From the NCBI GenBank assembly GCA_035265935.1, contig DATFOC010000011.1, positions 1-7,832 of the forward strand: DNA of 7,832 nt, written 5' to 3'. The translations under genes and the position numbers were made by a program. The stretch comes from JACDAN01 sp035265935 (GTDB lineage Bacteria; Actinomycetota; Thermoleophilia; Gaiellales; Gaiellaceae). Of this stretch, positions 5,233-7,832 are shown in pieces (position 1 is the stretch's first letter; each line of letters opens with the position of its first letter). The notes under the pieces are model-generated. The model saw nothing but the letters and a program-made list of their open reading frames with translations. It was not told where the DNA came from and did not search any database.

Positions 5233-5262
5233 TCAGCTGAGATCAGCTGACATCAGCTTAGA
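5233..5262. repeat. Three tandem 10-bp repeats, TCAGCTGAGA type
   Basis: The units are TCAGCTGAGA (5233-5242), TCAGCTGACA (5243-5252) and TCAGCTTAGA (5253-5262). A related CAGCTTAGG is at 5190-5198. They lie 55 bp from tRNA remnant B, on the side where inserted DNA would be expected, and have one-helical-turn spacing, as arm-type integrase sites or an iterated operator would. Confidence 0.6.
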
Positions 5263-5346
5263 CGGGCTAAGTTCGGGCAAAGTCCTCGTCTGGGGAGAGA
5301 ACGCTCGCGCAAGCCAAGCTGGCAGCCCTCGGAGGTCAGCCGGCCT

Positions 5347-5613
5347 CTACGTGACGCCGGTGTTCGGGGCTTGCCGTTCGGCTTCGATCTTCAAGTGCGA
5401 CAGCCCCGAGTCGATTGCCTTCTGCAACGACTTCGCCATCGAGCGACGGAACAGCCGCACAGGCAGGCCATCCCACAACTCCGCCGATCTGACGATCGTC
5501 TTGCCATCCTGCTGTTCAAGTCGATGGACGTGGATCGCCTTGATGCCGAACGTGGTTCCTGTCCATTCGATGCAGTGAGGCGGCTCGACACTCTGAAGTG
5601 TCGAGGTGATTGT
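5347..5613 (-). pseudogene. Truncated SRPBCC (polyketide cyclase/START-like) protein, C-terminal half only
   Basis: An open minus-strand frame ends at TAG (5347-5349) and translates to a convincing C-terminal half of an SRPBCC-superfamily protein. It contains ITSTLQSVEPPHCIEWTG, then FGIKAIHVHRLEQQDG, RSAELWDGLPVRLFRRSM, and a final helix of the type KSLQKAIDSGLSHLKIEAER. The helix ending in LKxEAER is characteristic of the group. About 88 residues remain of a usual ~140-150. The first ~60 are missing, and no ATG, GTG or TTG start with a ribosome binding site precedes the remnant. Homology fades near 5613, where the CPBP protease stop (5624-5626) is met, so the gene seems to have been cut by a deletion or rearrangement next to that gene. 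Family members bind small hydrophobic ligands; this copy is unlikely to be functional. Confidence 0.7.
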
Positions 5614-5623
5614 TCCCGGCCCC

Positions 5624-6391
5624 TCACCCGAGCACGAGGGTGAGGATGATGATGATGACGAAGACGCTCTGAAGCGAGTGCACGACGATCCCCATCCACG
5701 CGCTCTGGAACCGCCGCGCGGGATAAGCGAGGGCGAAGATGTCCACCAGGGTGGTGGGGATCACCCACGGGGTGTGCAGGTGGTAGAGCGCGAACAGCAC
5801 CCCATTGGCGACAAAGTCGCCCCTTCCAAAGACGCCCCGCATGCGCGGCAGCAGAAGCCCCCGCCAGAGCAGCTCCTCGCCGAGCACGGTGTTGAAGACG
5901 ACGAGCACGACGACCACCGCGAACCAGCCCCACTCTCCCCGGAAGAATTCCTCGGCACGGTCGGAGTCCCCCAGGAACTCGGCGAAGTCCCTCGACGCGG
6001 ATCCCGTAATCCCCGGTATGGCCGCCTCGATCGCGGAAAGCACGATGAAGGGCAACACCCACAACCAGACCCTTCCGCCCACGCGGCCCGTCCTCGGATC
6101 GCGGGGAGGCCGCAGCCACAGGGCCTCGCGTACGCGCGACCAGCGGAGTGTCCCCAGCTCGCGCCACGTGAGGATCAAGACGAGCACGAACTGCCAGATG
6201 AGCCCTGCCGTAAGCAGAAGGAGGAGAGACCTCAGGAGGGGCTCATCGCCACCGAGCTGATCCTCGAGCCAGGGAGCAACGACCCATGCGAGAGCGCCCA
6301 TCGGGAGTGCGGCCGCCGCCCACACCGCAAGGATTTGAACGAGCGTGTATTGCCGCACGCCCGCATACCGCGTGGCTTCCTGCTCCTCCAC
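5624..6391 (-). CDS. CPBP-family intramembrane glutamic endopeptidase (CAAX protease/Abi-like)
   Basis: The 255-residue polytopic membrane protein has hydrophobic segments at about 18-40, 52-76, 107-125, 154-172, 190-207, 212-225 and 232-253. The three family motifs are present in order: EELLWRG (172-178, the EExxxR motif with catalytic Glu), FALYHLHTPW (200-209, FxxxH) and GIVVHSLQSVF (234-244). The last has Gln where HxxxN is common. Such enzymes cleave peptides inside the membrane; roles range from CAAX-type processing to bacteriocin self-immunity, and none can be chosen here. The start is GTG at 6391; the Shine-Dalgarno is weak, and Val12 is an alternative. It is on the same strand as the MDR oxidoreductase gene but ~205 bp from it, so it probably has its own promoter. 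It ends against a truncated SRPBCC remnant. Confidence 0.9.
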   Translation of the reverse strand: MEEQEATRYAGVRQYTLVQILAVWAAAALPMGALAWVVAPWLEDQLGGDEPLLRSLLLLLTAGLIWQFVLVLILTWRELGTLRWSRVREALWLRPPRDPRTGRVGGRVWLWVLPFIVLSAIEAAIPGITGSASRDFAEFLGDSDRAEEFFRGEWGWFAVVVVLVVFNTVLGEELLWRGLLLPRMRGVFGRGDFVANGVLFALYHLHTPWVIPTTLVDIFALAYPARRFQSAWMGIVVHSLQSVFVIIIILTLVLG

Positions 6392-6474
6392 CTGCGTCAG
6401 GTCTTCGTTTCTTCCATAGCTGTCCTCTTTCCCAGCCTGGACATGAGGATCTCACACAGATCAGGCGAGGGTGG

Positions 6475-6491
6475 GAGGACCGCCCGTCCTC
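6475..6491. other. Short inverted repeat upstream of the CPBP gene
   Basis: GAGGAC (6475-6480) and GTCCTC (6486-6491) pair perfectly with a 5-base loop, about 85 bp upstream of the CPBP start on the minus strand. It could be an operator or a leader hairpin. Chance occurrence is not excluded at this GC content. Confidence 0.3.
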
Positions 6492-6527
6492 GATGTGGTT
6501 CAGCGACCCGTTTAGGCAATGACCGAT

Positions 6528-6555
6528 GGTTCAGGGGACATTCCTGAACACTGGC
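6528..6555. repeat. Degenerate ~28-bp repeat, left copy (also a palindrome)
   Basis: This segment matches 7675-7701 at about 23 of 27 aligned positions with a one-base gap, in the same orientation; the two copies flank the MDR oxidoreductase gene. The left copy contains a perfect inverted repeat, GTTCAGG (6529-6535) / CCTGAAC (6543-6549), with a 7-base spacer, which looks like a dimeric operator or a mobile-element end. Confidence 0.5.
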
Positions 6556-6596
6556 CCACCCGTGGCTGGCCTACTACGACTCCACCCCGGGTCTCG

Positions 6597-7529
6597 TCAT
6601 TGAATGCGGATGGCGAGCTTGCCCTGGATGTGGCTCGTGGCGAGCGCGGTGAGTGCGTCGGGCGCTTCCGCGAGGTCGTATGTCGCCTGCACCGGCAGGC
6701 GCAGTGTGCCGTCAGCCAGGAGGCCGCCGAGCCTCTGCAGGTTTTCGCGTGTCGGTGCGGCCATGATCATCGTCCGCCCGGGACCTTCACCGGCCGCTCC
6801 GGTGGGCGAGGCGACGCGGCCACCGTCCTTGACGAGGCTGGCGGGAACGTCGGGTGCGTAGTTCACGAGGTCAAGGACAGCGTCGAACCCGTCGGGGTGG
6901 CGCTCGCCCGCCGTCGCGGCGAGGTCGCCGTCACGGGGCAGCAGCTCGCTGACGCCGAGCTCGCGAAGGTAAGCCTCGTCCTCGGGCAGCGCGGGGGCGA
7001 CGACGGTGGCGCCGGCCCGGGCGGCGAGTTGCACGGCGAAGCTGCCGACGCCGCCCGTTGCGCCCACGATGAGCAAGGTCTCGCCCTCGGAAGGCGCCAA
7101 TGCGTCGATTGCCGTCATGGCGGCGATCCCAGCCACCGGTGCGGCGCCGGCGATGGCCGCGTCCACGCCCGTCGGCGCGGGCGCGATGGAGGTGTCCTCC
7201 GGGACGACGATGAACTCGGCCCAGCTTCCCTCGCGGACGGTCGGATTGGCGTGCAAGACGAAGCCGAAGACCTCGTCGCCGACGCTGTAGCGGGTGACGT
7301 CGGCGCCGACCTGCTCAACCACGCCGGCGTAATCGCGGCCAAGGATGACGGGGAACTCGTACTCGATTCCCATCTGCTTGAGCATTCCGCCAGCGATCGA
7401 GTTGTCGGCCGGATTGACCGAGGAGGCTCGCACGCGCACGAGCACCTCGTCGGGTTCAGGCGTAGGTGCCGGAAGGTCCTCCCGCAGCGCGGGCGGCGTT
7501 TCCAATGCTGTGAGGGCAACGGCTTTCAC
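6597..7529 (-). CDS. Zinc-less MDR-family NADP-dependent oxidoreductase (quinone-oxidoreductase-like)
   Basis: The 310-residue protein has the usual MDR length and layout. The N-terminal GroES-like domain contains VRVRASSVNPAD (31-42) and LGRDYAGVVEQVG (63-75), with Arg-Asp where zinc-binding members have Cys/His residues. The Rossmann domain has the NADPH-binding GATGGVGS (156-163) followed by VQLAARAGATVVA. The C-terminal segment ends with the family-typical GKLAIRIQ, equivalent to GKvvl.v. No structural zinc cysteine cluster is present. Relatives reduce quinones or activated alkenes with NADPH; the substrate here cannot be told. The start is GTG at 7529 with only a poor Shine-Dalgarno. An out-of-frame ATG at 7543 gives only a five-codon ORF, which overlaps the start. 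About 200 bp separate it from the DUF1028-like gene upstream, so it is probably transcribed alone. Confidence 0.92.
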   Translation of the reverse strand: MKAVALTALETPPALREDLPAPTPEPDEVLVRVRASSVNPADNSIAGGMLKQMGIEYEFPVILGRDYAGVVEQVGADVTRYSVGDEVFGFVLHANPTVREGSWAEFIVVPEDTSIAPAPTGVDAAIAGAAPVAGIAAMTAIDALAPSEGETLLIVGATGGVGSFAVQLAARAGATVVAPALPEDEAYLRELGVSELLPRDGDLAATAGERHPDGFDAVLDLVNYAPDVPASLVKDGGRVASPTGAAGEGPGRTMIMAAPTRENLQRLGGLLADGTLRLPVQATYDLAEAPDALTALATSHIQGKLAIRIQ

Positions 7530-7674
7530 TGCTGAGGTTCCATTCTCATTACGCGGGTTTATAGCTGGGTTGCGGGCGCAGCACGGTCGCCAGCTGACGC
7601 GCAGCTACTTACGCAACTTTGCCCGTTCCGCCTAGAAGGCCGACCGGACGGGCTGGGCCAACCGAACGCGCGAA

Positions 7675-7701
7675 GGTCAGGTGACATCCCCGAACGCTGG
7701 C
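7675..7701. repeat. Degenerate ~28-bp repeat, right copy
   Basis: The partner of 6528-6555. Conserved parts include CAGG, GACAT, GAAC and CTGGC in the same order. It lies between the DUF1028-like stop and the MDR oxidoreductase start, and its internal palindrome is less perfect than in the left copy. Confidence 0.45.
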
Positions 7702-7728
7702 GCAGGCGGCGTTGTTTCGTTAGGAGCC

Positions 7729-7832
7729 TCATTGTTCGTGGCAGTGCCGCCAGAGGCGGACTAGACGGCGAAGCTCGATGATCGCCTCAGGGTGATCGTG
7801 CACTCGGAGTCGCACGTAGGATGGGTGCGCTC
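7729..7832 (-). CDS. C-terminal end of a probable DUF1028-family protein (5' end outside the window)
   Basis: The minus-strand frame enters from the right edge and stops at TGA (7729-7731), giving 33 complete codons. The visible end reads YVRLRVHDHPEAIIELRRL followed by VRLWRHCHEQ. DUF1028 proteins, which have an Ntn-hydrolase-like fold, often finish with a similar L-R-V-D-D-H-P-x-P-x-x-E-L-R-R-L pattern. Here the usual acidic pair is His-Asp. So little is visible that the family call is tentative, but the coding character is clear. The ~200 bp to the next minus-strand gene suggest separate transcription. Confidence 0.55.
   Translation of the reverse strand, partial: AHPSYVRLRVHDHPEAIIELRRLVRLWRHCHEQ

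Noticed and set aside
5225..5578. Plus-strand ORF of 117 codons
   Set aside because: It is antisense to the SRPBCC remnant, which has recognisable family sequence; the plus-strand translation has no protein-like pattern.
5586..5603. Hairpin CGACACT-CTGA-AGTGTCG as a terminator for the CPBP gene
   Set aside because: It has no T-run and lies inside the former SRPBCC coding frame, so it may be incidental; kept only as a possibility.
6331..6345. GGATTTGAAC, like a tRNA T-loop on the minus strand
   Set aside because: Flanking bases cannot form the T-stem, and the site lies inside the CPBP coding sequence.
5606..6547. Plus-strand ORF of 313 codons opposite the CPBP protease gene
   Set aside because: His/Glu/Pro-rich composition with no motif; the minus-strand frame has all three CPBP motifs.
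6519..7535. Plus-strand ORF of 338 codons opposite the MDR oxidoreductase
   Set aside because: Low-complexity Gly/Arg/Asp translation; the opposite frame carries a complete MDR protein.

Overview
The window is high-GC DNA of actinobacterial character. The best guess is a soil Thermoleophilia (Gaiellales/Solirubrobacterales-like) genome or metagenomic contig. The reasons are the protein styles: a cyclase/ATPase-type TPR protein, a SARP regulator fused to a membrane segment and a YncE-like propeller, CPBP proteases, and frequent GTG/TTG starts. This taxonomic guess is inference. No rRNA, intact tRNA or CRISPR array is visible.

Left block (1-2323, + strand). The window opens inside the C-terminal TPR region of an adenylate/guanylate-cyclase-type ATPase protein. 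Its reading frame runs without a stop into an acidic, proline-rich tail made of three 17-residue repeats. The tail also has its own ATG and a good ribosome binding site at 776, so it may be a separate 62-residue peptide. About 100 bp further on lies a SagB-type (nitroreductase-fold, FMN) dehydrogenase of the kind used in ribosomal-peptide maturation. A 37-codon small ORF and a strong hairpin follow. Cyclase/TPR protein, small repeated peptide and SagB-like dehydrogenase together resemble a putative peptide-modification cassette. This is the most interesting part of the window.

Middle block (2324-5178). Two 42-bp direct repeats, identical but for one base, each contain the 3' half of a tRNA-Met(CAT) on the minus strand, from the anticodon loop to the discriminator base. 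Each is followed by its own hairpin and neither has a credible 5' half. They look like attachment-site remnants, possibly of two tandem insertions. Between them are a divergent pair: a membrane-anchored SARP/BTAD regulator with a C-terminal beta-propeller (minus) and a small secreted protein (+). The intergenic region carries repeated TGCAAGC motifs and a LacI-like palindrome. The same heptamer, inverted, occurs twice with an 11-bp period beyond the 3' end of the regulator.

Right block (5179-7832, all genes on minus). Reading leftward: the last 33 codons of a probable DUF1028 protein, a zinc-less MDR oxidoreductase, a CPBP-family intramembrane protease, and a decayed C-terminal half of an SRPBCC protein that abuts the 3' end of the protease gene. 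Three tandem 10-bp repeats lie beside the second tRNA remnant and could be integrase arm-type sites. A degenerate ~28-bp direct repeat flanks the oxidoreductase gene. No integrase or transposase gene is visible in the window.
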